Positions 26,682 through 36,422 of a stretch of DNA of 40,388 bases are shown here, piece after piece. This DNA is from Lactobacillus mulieris (lineage in GTDB: Bacteria; Bacillota; Bacilli; Lactobacillales; Lactobacillaceae): assembly GCF_007095465.1 (NCBI RefSeq), contig NZ_SDGL01000013.1:1-40388 (forward strand). The letters are read 5' to 3'. Within the stretch, counting starts at the first letter, position 1, and each line of letters starts with the position of its first letter. A model generated the notes under the pieces. That model was not told the origin of the DNA and searched no databases. It saw only the letters and a list, made by a program, of their open reading frames with translations. The translations under genes were made by a program, and so were the position numbers.

Positions 26682-26786
26682 TTAAATAACCTTCAATGCT
26701 GCTTATCTTAACTAATTTATTAGTATATGATATAAGACTCTGTATTAAATCTCAACACAAGCTTAACTAATTCAAAATATTTTAAA

Positions 26787-27344
26787 TTAATTACGATGAT
26801 TTTCTTCAAAAATTGCACCTGGTAACAACCCTAAATGAATAATAATATCAGCCATTTCTTCTGGACTTTCTTTTTTGCCATTCATTAGCCAATATTGAGT
26901 TACTCCAAATAAGCCATTAGCAAAAATCAACGCTGCATAATTCAATTTAGTCTTATCCTTAATTTTTAAAGACAATAACTTTTGCGCCTCTTGATACATT
27001 CCCTCTTTAAAAAGGTTTTGAATTTCAAGAGAACCATTATATGAAAGAAGTCCTTTTAATAATAAGTCTTGATTACCAATATGTCTAAAGTAAGTTGTAA
27101 TATAATTTTTATCTAAAAACTTATAGTGGGCCTGTAATTTTGAAAGTTCATCAAAAATTTGATTTTCGTATTCTTCAATTAATTCAATCTTATCTTGATA
27201 ATGACTATAAAAGGTTTTTCTAGTCGTATGTGCCTGTTGAGCTAGATCAATCACAGTAATTTCATCAAAGCTTTTTTCATCAAGTAATTCCCCCATTGCC
27301 CGATAAAGTTTTTGCTTTGTTTTTACTACTCTCGCATCCGTCAT
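26787..27344 (-). CDS. TetR-family transcriptional regulator
   Basis: 185 residues. The N-terminal HTH is FDEITVIDLAQQAHTTRKTFYSHYQDKIELI (about residues 25-55). The C-terminal domain (LLKGLLSYNGSLEIQNLF...NGLFGVTQYWLMNGKKESPEEMADII) is of the DhaS/AcrR-like type common in lactobacilli. GGAGG precedes the start. The neighbours (GNAT enzyme downstream, unknown membrane protein upstream) do not identify the target. The 12-bp near-palindrome at 27377-27388 in its own promoter region may be an autoregulatory operator. Confidence 0.88.
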   Translation of the reverse strand: MTDARVVKTKQKLYRAMGELLDEKSFDEITVIDLAQQAHTTRKTFYSHYQDKIELIEEYENQIFDELSKLQAHYKFLDKNYITTYFRHIGNQDLLLKGLLSYNGSLEIQNLFKEGMYQEAQKLLSLKIKDKTKLNYAALIFANGLFGVTQYWLMNGKKESPEEMADIIIHLGLLPGAIFEENHRN

Positions 27345-27376
27345 AAAAAATCCTCCAGTCCCACCTTGAACTAAAC

Positions 27377-27388
27377 AATAGTCCTATT
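27377..27388. promoter_or_regulatory. Possible operator of the TetR gene
   Basis: AATAGTCCTATT is palindromic except for the central pair and lies about 35 bp before the regulator's start codon. Only one copy is visible, so this is tentative. Confidence 0.3.
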
Positions 27389-27441
27389 ATTTTTTATAGA
27401 TATTTTACTATTATTAAATGCAAAATAAAATTGGACATTCA

Positions 27442-28110
27442 TTAATTAGTGCTATTTACGTTAACATATTTAATTACGTGTTTTACTTCTGATTGGTTTT
27501 GAGGTCGATTAACGACAAATATAATCTGTCCTAATTTAGCTGAGCCAATTTCAATAAGAGATGACATATTGGATCCATCATAAAAATGCACATTCTTATT
27601 CTTATCTATTGAATAATACACTTCTCTATCGTCTACTTTAACTTTATAGACAGTTCCTTTATTCATAAAAGCTGAGATACCGTTACTACTTGAAACAAGA
27701 TTAATATTAAATTGCTTGTTTTTAAGAGCATTATTCCAAAGTGCTAAATAATTAGGATTATGGATACTTTTACTTACAAAACTTACAACACATACACCAA
27801 ATTGATAGCAATTAAGTTTTTTCAAATCAGTATTATTTTTATTAACTAAGGTATTTACATTATTGATCGTAACATTTTCTACATTATCATCTACATTAAT
27901 TATTAAATGTTGATTTTTTACATTATCCTTTGCCGATGGAGCCACTTTTTTTGTGTTATTGCTAACCTTTGTCGTTTGTAAAGTCTTCGAATTTTCCGAT
28001 GATATATCGTTAGTCTTAACAATATATACCGTTCCTATAACTAGAACAACTACTATCGCAAGTAATCCAATTATAAAAGTTTTATCTAGCTTAAATTTTG
28101 CTTTTTTCAT
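27442..28110 (-). CDS. Uncharacterised membrane-anchored extracytoplasmic protein
   Basis: I do not recognise a family. I choose ATG 28110 (MKKAKFKLDK) because GGAGG sits about eight bases upstream; an in-frame ATG at 28134 would be upstream of that site. About 222 residues: a short basic tail, one membrane helix (FIIGLLAIVVVLVIGTVYIV), a Ser/Thr/Asn/Lys-rich linker, then a domain of around 140 residues with NCYQFGVCVVSF and a beta-rich end (VYKVKVDDREVYYSIDKNKNVHFYDG). The N-in orientation places the domain outside the cell. Two cysteines five residues apart could pair or bind metal. It is a single gene divergent from the guanine deaminase operon. Confidence 0.7.
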   Translation of the reverse strand: MKKAKFKLDKTFIIGLLAIVVVLVIGTVYIVKTNDISSENSKTLQTTKVSNNTKKVAPSAKDNVKNQHLIINVDDNVENVTINNVNTLVNKNNTDLKKLNCYQFGVCVVSFVSKSIHNPNYLALWNNALKNKQFNINLVSSSNGISAFMNKGTVYKVKVDDREVYYSIDKNKNVHFYDGSNMSSLIEIGSAKLGQIIFVVNRPQNQSEVKHVIKYVNVNSTN

Positions 28111-28264
28111 TACTATTCCTCCACCAAAAGCCAAGTGTTTCAGTATATACCATTATACCGATTTATAGCAAGGAAATCTTTTGAGTAATCAAACTGAAAA
28201 GAAATTACAATATGATTCTTCCTCATTAATCACGTATATTATATTTACTTTAATTAAAAATGGT

Positions 28265-28294
28265 TTGTATTTAGTCCTAAATTAAATGTATAAT
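28265..28294 (+). promoter_or_regulatory. Promoter of the guanine deaminase operon
   Basis: -35 TTGTAT (28265-28270), 18-bp spacer, -10 TATAAT (28289-28294), about 32 bp before the start codon. I looked for a purine riboswitch or PurR box in this leader and saw none; the predicted leader is too short for a riboswitch. Confidence 0.7.
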
Positions 28295-28326
28295 ACACCT
28301 ATAAGTTATTAAAAAAAGGAGCAAAT

Positions 28327-29682
28327 ATGAACATAAACAAATATATACTAGCAAATATTTGCCATCCTCCCGAATATGGCAAAGTGGAGTTCACAAATCA
28401 TGCATTAATTGGTTTAGATAGAAGTGGAATCATTCAGTTTTTACTTAAACCCACTGACGCAACCTATCAAGAAAAGCTTAAACAAGCAAAAAAGGAAGAA
28501 AGATTAATAGCTTTTGATGATAGTAAGTTGATATTACCAGGCTTTATAGATTTACACATCCATGCCCCACAATGGCCACAAGCTGGTGTGGCGCTTGATA
28601 GTCCTCTTTATGATTGGCTTGACAACTGTACTTTCCCTCTTGAGTCTAAATACTCAAATCCCGAATTTTCAAAAGAAGTTTATAACAACTTGGTTGATAC
28701 TCTTTTAGCTCATGGGACAACTACTGCACTCTATTTTGCCTCAGCTAATAAAAATACAAGTCTTAGCTTAGCAAAAATTTGTGCAAAGAAAGGACAGCGA
28801 GCATTTGTCGGAAAAGTGGTAATGGATAATCCCGATCAAACACCTGACTATTATCGTGATGAAAGTAGTCAAGCTGCTTTGTTAGAAACAGAAGATTTTT
28901 GTAAAGAAGTTGAAAAACTAGCTCAAAATACCCTGCAAGGAATTTATCCTGTCATCACACCCCGCTTTATTCCTAGTTGTACTGATTCAACACTCAAAAA
29001 TTTAGGAGAATTAGCCCAAACACATAACTACTACGTTCAATCTCATTGTAGTGAAAGCGATTGGGAAGACAGCTATGTTTTTAATCGGTTTGGAAAAAGT
29101 GATGCAGAAATGCTTAAAAGCTTTGGCTTATTAGGTCCAAGAAGTATTATGGCACACTGTGTAAAATTAGATACCACTGGAGCAAATATTTTCGCTGAAA
29201 CAGGTACCTCAATTGCTCATTGTCCAATTTCTAACGCCTATTTTGCTAATAGTGTGTTACCTGTAGCAAAATTCCAACGGTTAGGAATAAATATCGGTTT
29301 AGGGTCCGACATTTCTGGAGGATTTAGTCCAAGTATTTATGACAACTTACGCCAAGCAGTCATTGTATCAAGATTGTTAGAAGATGGTGTCGACAGTTCC
29401 TTACCTAGTGAAAAACGTGGTAAAGCAAATAGTCGCATCACTCTCGCTAAAGCCTTTTGGCACGCAACAGTCGGAGGTGGTCAAGCTTTAAAACTAAAAC
29501 TAGGATTATTTAAAAAGGACTATTCTTTTGATGCTCAAGTTATTGATTTATCAACCTTGCCAACTTATGGTGGCTTTGATAATCAAGATAGTTTATGGCA
29601 AAAAGCACTATATTTAACAAATTCACCATCAATTAAAGCAGTTTTTGTTCAAGGAAAAAAGGTATATCAAAATCAACTATAA
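28327..29682 (+). CDS. guaD: Guanine deaminase
   Basis: 451-residue amidohydrolase that hydrolyses guanine to xanthine and ammonia. The metal-binding HxH is at H77/H79 in PGFIDLHIHAPQ, and the PQ after it is typical of guanine deaminases. Other markers are YVQSHCSESDWE, IMAHCVKLD, IAHCPISNAYF and the catalytic Asp in LGSDISGG. Length fits the family. AAAGGAG precedes the ATG. The next gene, 10 bp downstream, is a purine-type NCS2 permease, so the operon imports purine bases and converts guanine to xanthine for salvage. Confidence 0.95.
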   Translation: MNINKYILANICHPPEYGKVEFTNHALIGLDRSGIIQFLLKPTDATYQEKLKQAKKEERLIAFDDSKLILPGFIDLHIHAPQWPQAGVALDSPLYDWLDNCTFPLESKYSNPEFSKEVYNNLVDTLLAHGTTTALYFASANKNTSLSLAKICAKKGQRAFVGKVVMDNPDQTPDYYRDESSQAALLETEDFCKEVEKLAQNTLQGIYPVITPRFIPSCTDSTLKNLGELAQTHNYYVQSHCSESDWEDSYVFNRFGKSDAEMLKSFGLLGPRSIMAHCVKLDTTGANIFAETGTSIAHCPISNAYFANSVLPVAKFQRLGINIGLGSDISGGFSPSIYDNLRQAVIVSRLLEDGVDSSLPSEKRGKANSRITLAKAFWHATVGGGQALKLKLGLFKKDYSFDAQVIDLSTLPTYGGFDNQDSLWQKALYLTNSPSIKAVFVQGKKVYQNQL

Positions 29683-29692
29683 GGAGTAAAAA

Positions 29693-31015
29693 ATGGCAAA
29701 CAAAAACGGTAATTTAACCATCGGTCCAGATCAAAATGTTCCAACCTCTCAAGCAATTATTTTAGGATTGCAGCACGTCCTAGCAATGGATGTTTATGTT
29801 CCTCCATTTATTATTGCGACTAGCTTAGCACTTTCTAGTAGCGATGCTTCTGGGTTAATTCAATCAACATTTTTAGGTGCAGGATTGGCAACACTTGTAC
29901 AAGTGTTGTTCTTTATGAAACTTCCAGTATGTCAAGGTCCATCGTTTGTTCCAATTGGAGCTATAATTGGAATTTATCTAGGTACAAGTGGAAAAATGGG
30001 TAGCGTTCTAGGGGCATGTTTAGTAGGTGCTATTATTGTTACTCTTTTTGGTTTTTTAGGTGTTTACCAGTGGATAGTTAAAACTTTTATTCCTCCACTA
30101 GTCAGTGGAACAATCATTACAATTGTAGGACTTAGCTTAATTCCTTCCGCTTTAAAAGACAATATTTATACCGTGACAAAAAATGGTCCTTCTCTAAGTC
30201 AAAATATTACTTTAGCAATTATTACTGGTATTACCTTAATCTTCTGTTCCATGATTTCCGATTATTTACCAAAATGGGGTAAATTCTTCAGAATTGCTTC
30301 AGTTATTATCGCTTTATTTGTTGGTTGTGTTTTTGCTTCATTTATGGGCGTTTTAAATTTATCTTCAGTTAGTTCAGCACCATTATTTAGCATCCCTCAT
30401 ATTGCCTTTATTAATTATCATTTAAGTTTTTCTTGGTCCACAATTCTCACCATGTTAATCATTTATATGGTTCTTCTTGCAGAAACTACCGGGACTTGGT
30501 TTGCAGTAAGCTCAGTTATTGATGAACCACTTTCTGATAAGCAAATTAACCATGGAGTTATTGGTGAAGGTGTAGGTTGTATTTTAGCAGCACTTGGTGG
30601 TGCTACACCAGTTACTGGTTACTCTACAAATGCCGGTGTTATTTCAATTACTGGAGTAGCAAGTAGAAAAGTGTTCGTTTTTGCTGGTGTTTGGTTTGTT
30701 ATTCTGTCTTTCATTGGAAAACTCTCCGCTTTAATCAATGCTATTCCAGCTGCTGTTATTGGTGGCGTATTTGCCATTGTAACTATCATTATTATGTTAA
30801 GTGGTTTTAGAGTTATTAAGAATTATGATTTTAACGAACGTGAAATGTATGTTGTTGGTATCCCACTTGTATTTGCTTTAGCACTAATTTTCTTACCTAG
30901 TTCAGCAACAACACATCTTCCTCAATTTTTAAAGTTCTTATTTGACTCCCCTGTAGCAATTGGTGCTATTATTGCAATTATTATGAATAAGGTTTTACCT
31001 GAAAAGAATGCTTAA
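29693..31015 (+). CDS. NCS2-family nucleobase (purine/xanthine type) permease
   Basis: 440-residue symporter of the nucleobase-ascorbate (NCS2) family with about 14 hydrophobic segments. Family markers are LGLQHVLAMDVYVPPFI at the N-terminus, CQGPSFVPIGA, LAETTGTWFA (the conserved Glu of helix 8) and TNAGVISITGVASR. The last resembles the motif N-x-G-x4-T-[RKG], which favours a purine rather than uracil substrate. Being in an operon with guaD, the likely cargo is guanine or xanthine. AAGGAG precedes the start. It ends before the hairpin at 31025. Confidence 0.9.
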   Translation: MANKNGNLTIGPDQNVPTSQAIILGLQHVLAMDVYVPPFIIATSLALSSSDASGLIQSTFLGAGLATLVQVLFFMKLPVCQGPSFVPIGAIIGIYLGTSGKMGSVLGACLVGAIIVTLFGFLGVYQWIVKTFIPPLVSGTIITIVGLSLIPSALKDNIYTVTKNGPSLSQNITLAIITGITLIFCSMISDYLPKWGKFFRIASVIIALFVGCVFASFMGVLNLSSVSSAPLFSIPHIAFINYHLSFSWSTILTMLIIYMVLLAETTGTWFAVSSVIDEPLSDKQINHGVIGEGVGCILAALGGATPVTGYSTNAGVISITGVASRKVFVFAGVWFVILSFIGKLSALINAIPAAVIGGVFAIVTIIIMLSGFRVIKNYDFNEREMYVVGIPLVFALALIFLPSSATTHLPQFLKFLFDSPVAIGAIIAIIMNKVLPEKNA

Positions 31016-31024
31016 AGGATGCGT

Positions 31025-31060
31025 AAAAGGGATGATGCGTAAAAACATCATCCCTTTTAG
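31025..31060. terminator. Terminator after the guaD operon (probably bidirectional)
   Basis: Perfect 13-bp stem AAAAGGGATGATG / CATCATCCCTTTT with an 8-nt loop, between the permease stop and the convergent hydrolase stop at 31072. Confidence 0.9.
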
Positions 31061-31071
31061 TATGCAATCAA

Positions 31072-31932
31072 TTATTTATTCCATAAAAACTTAATCAACA
31101 CCTGATCTACTTGTTTATTTTCATGAAGCTTACTATGTTGACCCATTTTCCCTAAAATTTCTTTTTCTGTATAGGATTTAACATGAGGTGCAATTAAATA
31201 CTTGAGTGAGCGTGAAGATACATTTGATACTATACCATCAGAATTACTTCCATCATTTAAATTACCATAAATATTTAAAACTGATACCCCTTTAGGATAT
31301 AGAGATCTCATCTTTAGCAATTCCTTGTAAATATTATTCATTTGTTCAGGCTTACCATCATGATTCAAGGTAGTATAAGAGGTTTTATCATAGGCAATAA
31401 TCCCATTGAAATGGCCTGCTATATCTACCTGTTTTTCCAACTTAGGCAAACTTTTTCTTTTTCCATAATCCATCAACAAGTACATAATACTCATATTTCC
31501 CATTGAATGGCCTACTAAATTCATTTTCTTATAATGATATTGCTTTTGTACAGCCATAATCGCTGCATAAGCATACTTAGCATCTGTATGATAATTAGTA
31601 TTTTCGTTATCCAAATATCCAACTTTTACAATTGGATTTTTTGCTTGCTTAGAAATAGCATTTTGAATATGAGCTACTCCATTTGAATCAACTATTACAG
31701 TCAAGACATCTTTAGTAACACCAGCTTTTTTAGCCGCATTTACCATCTGCTTTTCAGCATTAATGCTTGAACCCCAACCATGAAAAAAGAAAGTAACTAC
31801 TCTTTTATCAGCTTGTTTAGCATTTGTAGCAGGTACGCTACTAGCGCTTTTTTCTGCTTTTTTTGTTGAAGAGCAAGCCGTCAAAGTTAAACAAGCTACT
31901 ATACAGTAGAATATCTTTAGTATTTTCTTCAT
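31072..31932 (-). CDS. Lipoprotein alpha/beta hydrolase (DUF915-like)
   Basis: About 286 residues. The signal peptide ends in lipobox LTAC (Cys near residue 20), so it is anchored to the outer face of the membrane. The hydrolase core shows the oxyanion-region motif FFFHGWGSS, the nucleophile elbow VGHSMGN (Ser about 143) and a late region (GNLNDGSNSDGIV, then GQHSKLHEN) that should supply the Asp and His. This matches the DUF915 alpha/beta hydrolases of lactobacilli, whose substrate is unknown. Two adjacent ATGs occur (31935 and 31932); the ribosome site is weak for either. Confidence 0.85.
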   Translation of the reverse strand: MKKILKIFYCIVACLTLTACSSTKKAEKSASSVPATNAKQADKRVVTFFFHGWGSSINAEKQMVNAAKKAGVTKDVLTVIVDSNGVAHIQNAISKQAKNPIVKVGYLDNENTNYHTDAKYAYAAIMAVQKQYHYKKMNLVGHSMGNMSIMYLLMDYGKRKSLPKLEKQVDIAGHFNGIIAYDKTSYTTLNHDGKPEQMNNIYKELLKMRSLYPKGVSVLNIYGNLNDGSNSDGIVSNVSSRSLKYLIAPHVKSYTEKEILGKMGQHSKLHENKQVDQVLIKFLWNK

Positions 31933-31961
31933 CATTAATTACTCTTTTCTATTAACTTACA

Positions 31962-31989
31962 AAAAAAGCCCGCACTTAGGCAGGCTTTT
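31962..31989 (-). terminator. Terminator of the flippase gene
   Basis: Minus strand AAAGCCTGC / GCGGGCTTT with a CTAAGT loop, followed by seven Ts; it overlaps the end of the flippase coding region. Confidence 0.85.
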
Positions 31990-33646
31990 AGTGTTTAGGA
32001 TTATAGTAATTGATATGTAATTTTCTTTCTAATTTGCTAATTTTAGGTCCTAAAATACTATGCGCTAATCCGCTAATTAAAGCTAAGAACGCATAAACTA
32101 GAATTCCAACTCCAACACAAATTCCAACCAGAATCATTGCAGTAACTCGGCGATCAGCCGGAATGAATCTTCCCAGAATAAACTGTAAAGCAAAAATTAC
32201 TATAAACATTATTGCTGAAAAACTTACGATTCCAATAAAGCGACGCTTCGTTCTTTTAAAGTTGAAATGAAAGGCTACTTTTAAATGCTTCAATGAAAGC
32301 AAAATTGTAAACATAAAAGCTAAATCAGTCGCAAGTAATGGCCCATTAATCTGGAACAAGCGGATAAGTGGATATTGGATGATACATTTAATAATTAAGC
32401 CAACTACTAAATATTTTATGGCGAGTATGTTTTCTGATAATCCTTGTTGAACAGCCATCAAAACAGTAAATAGTCCTAAAATGATAGCTGTAAATGATGC
32501 AATGAATAACACGTTGCTACCCACAGGATCAAAACCATAAAAGATAGTATAAATTGGAGTACTAATAGCTGCCATCCCGAAAGCAGATGGAATCATAAAG
32601 AAAAAGAATAACTCTAATGTGTTTTCAATTTGTTTCCGAATATCCTGATAGTCTCTTCTTGCTCTAGCACCTGATAAAAGTGGTATTGCAGTAACTGCCA
32701 TTGCTGTTGACAAAGAGACAATAATCATAATCAGCTTATTAGCATTTAGTCCAAACAAAGCATACATACTTTCAATTTGGTCAAAACTAGCATGTACAAA
32801 GCTAGCCATGATTGGATGGAATGTATATTGATCCACTAACTGAAAAATGTTAATTCCTGAATCAATAATAATAAAAGGAATAGATTGTTGTACTATTTCT
32901 AATAATAAGCTATTAGTCGAAACTTGAAGTTCATTATTAGAATTTTCAACCAAATCATCCATTTCTCTTTTTTGCTTTTGATAATAGTAAACCAAAAGTA
33001 AAATTCCAAACATCGCACCAATTGCCGCAGCTAAATTAGATTGGGTAACTGCTCGCAAATAATTTCCGTCTTGCATCTTCATAATGACATATGCAGTCAT
33101 AAGCATCCATGCCACTCGAGCAAGCTGTTCAATAAACTGCGATAAAGCACTCGGCATCATATCATTAAACCCTTGAAAATACCCACGCATGATACTCATT
33201 AAAGGAATAATTAATATTGCATAAGATAAGCTTTTTAACACAGGAATTTGTCTTGGATCTTGTCCAGCTAATATTGGAGCCAGTCCAAACATTAAGCCCG
33301 CACAAACAATTCCAAAGCCAATCATTAAGAGCAAGCCACGATGAAATAATTTACGAGATACGCCATACTCATTTAAAGCATTATATTTGGCTATTTGCTT
33401 GGCAACTGCACCAGGAATACCTGCAGTTGAAACTATTATAAATAAACTATAAATATTATAGCTTTGTGCAGTTATGGCATTAGCTAAATTACCATCTTTC
33501 CCCATCCATGCATACCAAGGAATAATGTATAATGCACCTAAAATTCGTGAAAGAATCGAACCAGCTGTCATCCAAGCAGAGCCTTTTAAAAGTTGGGCCT
33601 GAGAATCTTTATTTTCTATATTTTTATTTTTCATACTTTTTCCCAT
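31988..33646 (-). CDS. MurJ/YtgP-like lipid flippase (MOP superfamily)
   Basis: Up to 552 residues with about 14 hydrophobic segments, beginning LLKGSAWMTAGSILSRILGALYIIPW, the N-terminal signature of the YtgP/SpoVB branch of polysaccharide-type flippases. In Bacillus and streptococci YtgP acts as a lipid II flippase in peptidoglycan synthesis, so this is a likely essential cell-wall gene; that role is inferred by homology. Two starts are possible: ATG 33646 lacks a clear ribosome site, while ATG 33634 has GGGA at suitable distance. It lies 78 bp downstream of leuS on the same strand with only a weak hairpin between, so co-transcription from the T-box-controlled promoter is possible. Confidence 0.85.
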   Translation of the reverse strand: MGKSMKNKNIENKDSQAQLLKGSAWMTAGSILSRILGALYIIPWYAWMGKDGNLANAITAQSYNIYSLFIIVSTAGIPGAVAKQIAKYNALNEYGVSRKLFHRGLLLMIGFGIVCAGLMFGLAPILAGQDPRQIPVLKSLSYAILIIPLMSIMRGYFQGFNDMMPSALSQFIEQLARVAWMLMTAYVIMKMQDGNYLRAVTQSNLAAAIGAMFGILLLVYYYQKQKREMDDLVENSNNELQVSTNSLLLEIVQQSIPFIIIDSGINIFQLVDQYTFHPIMASFVHASFDQIESMYALFGLNANKLIMIIVSLSTAMAVTAIPLLSGARARRDYQDIRKQIENTLELFFFFMIPSAFGMAAISTPIYTIFYGFDPVGSNVLFIASFTAIILGLFTVLMAVQQGLSENILAIKYLVVGLIIKCIIQYPLIRLFQINGPLLATDLAFMFTILLSLKHLKVAFHFNFKRTKRRFIGIVSFSAIMFIVIFALQFILGRFIPADRRVTAMILVGICVGVGILVYAFLALISGLAHSILGPKISKLERKLHINYYNPKH

Positions 33647-33724
33647 TCAAGAATGTTATGTATTAATTCTACTATCTAAAAAATACAATCTAATAGAATT
33701 AGCTCTATTTAGGAAAAAATTAAC

Positions 33725-36139
33725 CTATTTAGCCACAATATTAACAATCTTGTTTGGAATTACAATAACCTTCTTTACATCCTTACCTTCAAGGAATTTT
33801 TGAACATGGTGATCTGCCATAGCAGCTTTTTCAAGTTCATCTTTTGCTGCATCTTTTGCTGCTGAAAACTTACCACGTAACTTACCGTTAACTTGAACCA
33901 TAATTTCAACTGTTGATTCAACTAATTTTTCTGGATCAAATTTTGGCCATTCAGCATAAGAGATACTTTCGTTGTGACCCAAAACTTGCCAAATTTCTTC
34001 CATCATATGAGGAGCAACAGGTGCAAGCAATTTTACAAAGCCTTCTGCATATTCCATAGGGATTGTTTTAGCCTTTTGTGCTTCATTTACAAAGACCATC
34101 ATTTGTGAAATAGCAGTATTAAAGTGTAAGCTTTCGAAGTCTTCGGTAACTTTCTTAACAGTTTGGTTGTATATCTTGTCTAAACTGCCATCATTTTCTT
34201 CAACTACTTTATCGCTAACAATTGGATCTAAGTCTAAATCATTTACAAATAAACGCCATACCCGGTCTAAGAACTTTTTAGTTGAAGCTGGACCATTATC
34301 ATCCCAATCAATTGAAGCATCTAATGGCCCCATAAACATTTCGTAAGTTCTAAGTGAATCAGCACCATATTCTTCAATTACTTCATCAGGGTTAACAACG
34401 TTACCCTTTGATTTGCTCATCTTATCATGATCTTTCAAGATTAAACCTTGATTGTATAGACGTTGGAATGGTTCTTTAGTTGGCACAACACCCAAATCAT
34501 AAAGAACCTTGTGCCAAAATCTAGCGTATAACAAGTGACGCACAGCATGTTCTGCACCACCAATGTATAAGTCAACTGGTAACCACTTCTTAAATAATTC
34601 ATAGTCACCTAACTTTTCATTGTTGTGTGGATCGACATAACGTAAGTAATACCATGAAGATCCAGCCCAATTAGGCATAGTATTAGTTTCGCGCTTACCT
34701 TTTCGACCATTTTCATCAACAACATTTACCCAATCAGTTAAGTTAGCAAGAGGACTTTCCGGAGTTCCACTTGGCTTGATATCAGTGGCATGTGGCAATA
34801 CTAATGGTAACTCATCTTCAGGAACTAAAGTAGTTTCACCATCTTCCCAGTGAATTACTGGAATTGGTTCACCCCAGTATCTTTGACGACTGAAGTCCCA
34901 GTCACGAAGTTTGTAATTAACTTTAGCTTCACCTAAGTTATGTTCTTCAAGGTAGGCAATAATCTTCTTCTTAGCATCTTCAATATTCAAGCCATTTAAG
35001 ATATCACTATTTACGTGTACACCATCATCGACAAAGGCTTCTTTATCCAAGTCGCCACCTTCAATAACACGTTTAATTGGTAAATCATGCTTTTTAGCAA
35101 ATTCATAATCTCTTTGGTCATGAGCTGGAACTGCCATAACAGCACCAGTACCATAGCTTGCTAAAACATAATCCCCAATCCAAACTGGTACTTCTTCACC
35201 ATTTACAGGGTTAATTGCAAATGCTCCGGTAAATACACCGGTCTTATCCTTGTTCAAATCAGTTCTTTCAAGATCTGACTTAGATTCAACTTCTTTGATA
35301 TAAGCTTCAACAGCCGCTTTTTGTTCAGGAGTGGTAATTTCCTTAACAAGTGGATTTTCTGGAGCTAATACAGTGTAACAAACGCCATATAAAGTGTCTG
35401 GACGGGTAGTATATACTTCAAAGTTCTTATCGCTATCTTTAATCTTAAAACGAACTTGAGCTCCTTCAGACCGACCAATCCAGTTTCTTTGCATTTCCTT
35501 AACTGGTTCTGGCCAATCTAACTCATCTAAGTCTTCTAAAAGTCTATCAGCATAAGCTGTCATTTTAAGCATCCATTGGCGCATATTACGACGGTATACT
35601 GGATAACCACCACGTTCAGTTTTGCCATCAACGATTTCTTCGTTAGCTACAACTGTCCCTAAATCTGGAGACCAGTTAACTGGAACTTCTGCTTCATAAG
35701 CAAGTCCCATCTTATACATTTGTTCAAAAACCCATTGAGTCCACTTATAGTAATTAGGATCACTAGTCTTAACTTCACGGTCCCAATCATAAGAAAAGCC
35801 CAACATATTAAGTTGTTTCTTAAAGTTAGCAATATTTTCATCAGTTACAACTGCTGGGTCTTGTCCAGTCTTTAAAGCATATTGTTCAGTTGGCAACCCA
35901 AATGCATCCCACCCCATTGGGTGAAGCACGTTGTAGCCTTGTGCGCGCTTCATTCTTGAAACAATATCAGTTGCAGTATATCCTTCTGGGTGACCTACGT
36001 GAAGTCCTTTACCAGATGGAAATGGGAACATATCCAAGGCATAATAATTTTTCTTCTTTGGATCTGTGCCGGTTTTAAAAGTATTATGTTCTGCCCAATA
36101 CTTTTGCCACTTCTTTTCAACTACTTTGTGGTTATACAT
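33725..36139 (-). CDS. leuS: Leucyl-tRNA synthetase
   Basis: 804-residue class I aminoacyl-tRNA synthetase that charges tRNA-Leu. The HIGH motif appears as [10 protein letters not shown] after PFPSGKG, the KMSKS loop as [10 protein letters not shown], and the editing (CP1) domain includes the Thr-rich TTRPDTLYG. The C-terminal tRNA-binding region ends [16 protein letters not shown]. Length is normal for bacteria. GGAGG lies just before the ATG at 36139. It is controlled by the T-box leader immediately upstream. Confidence 0.98.
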   Translation of the reverse strand: MYNHKVVEKKWQKYWAEHNTFKTGTDPKKKNYYALDMFPFPSGKGLHVGHPEGYTATDIVSRMKRAQGYNVLHPMGWDAFGLPTEQYALKTGQDPAVVTDENIANFKKQLNMLGFSYDWDREVKTSDPNYYKWTQWVFEQMYKMGLAYEAEVPVNWSPDLGTVVANEEIVDGKTERGGYPVYRRNMRQWMLKMTAYADRLLEDLDELDWPEPVKEMQRNWIGRSEGAQVRFKIKDSDKNFEVYTTRPDTLYGVCYTVLAPENPLVKEITTPEQKAAVEAYIKEVESKSDLERTDLNKDKTGVFTGAFAINPVNGEEVPVWIGDYVLASYGTGAVMAVPAHDQRDYEFAKKHDLPIKRVIEGGDLDKEAFVDDGVHVNSDILNGLNIEDAKKKIIAYLEEHNLGEAKVNYKLRDWDFSRQRYWGEPIPVIHWEDGETTLVPEDELPLVLPHATDIKPSGTPESPLANLTDWVNVVDENGRKGKRETNTMPNWAGSSWYYLRYVDPHNNEKLGDYELFKKWLPVDLYIGGAEHAVRHLLYARFWHKVLYDLGVVPTKEPFQRLYNQGLILKDHDKMSKSKGNVVNPDEVIEEYGADSLRTYEMFMGPLDASIDWDDNGPASTKKFLDRVWRLFVNDLDLDPIVSDKVVEENDGSLDKIYNQTVKKVTEDFESLHFNTAISQMMVFVNEAQKAKTIPMEYAEGFVKLLAPVAPHMMEEIWQVLGHNESISYAEWPKFDPEKLVESTVEIMVQVNGKLRGKFSAAKDAAKDELEKAAMADHHVQKFLEGKDVKKVIVIPNKIVNIVAK

Positions 36140-36151
36140 AAATACCTCCTA

Positions 36152-36362
36152 AATAAAAAAGTCCTATGAAAAAATCATAGGACGAAACATCGCGGTACCA
36201 CCTAAGTTCCATGAATAAACATGACACTCAATAGTATCTTAAAGCGATACCAAACTACGGGCTCGTAAAAAGGCGAGTTCAAAATCCTACTTAAAGTCTT
36301 TCACCAACCGACTTTTCTCTAAACAAGCAGTTAATTTTTACTACTCCTTACCCTTTATTATC
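36152..36362 (-). promoter_or_regulatory. T-box leader of leuS, leucine (CUC) specifier
   Basis: The T-box AGGTGGTACCGCG is at 36203-36191 on the minus strand. Downstream is a terminator with 9-bp stem GTCCTATGA / TCATAGGAC (36184-36162) and T6. Upstream, stem I includes AGAGAAAAGTCGGTTGGTGA, and GAACTCGCC offers CTC (36277-36275) as leucine specifier codon. Uncharged tRNA-Leu should stabilise the antiterminator and allow leuS transcription. A TATAAT -10 at 36380-36375 fits the leader's start. Confidence 0.93.
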
Positions 36363-36422
36363 TTATTGACAATAATTATAATTTACCACATAAGCTTAAT
36401 TTTAACAAAGGTGAATATTGAT

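Noticed and set aside
28135..28326. Purine riboswitch or PurR box upstream of guaD
   Set aside because: None of the conserved aptamer blocks or a CGAA-type PurBox is visible, and the predicted leader is only about 25 nt.
33660..33724. Terminator between leuS and the flippase gene
   Set aside because: Only a 5-bp AT-rich stem (CTAAT/ATTAG) precedes a T-rich stretch, too weak to call.
36366..36422. TTG start extending the PAP2 phosphatase upstream
   Set aside because: The extra residues are not family-like. The TTG is part of TTGACA, a likely -35 box, and ATG 36423 has a proper ribosome site.
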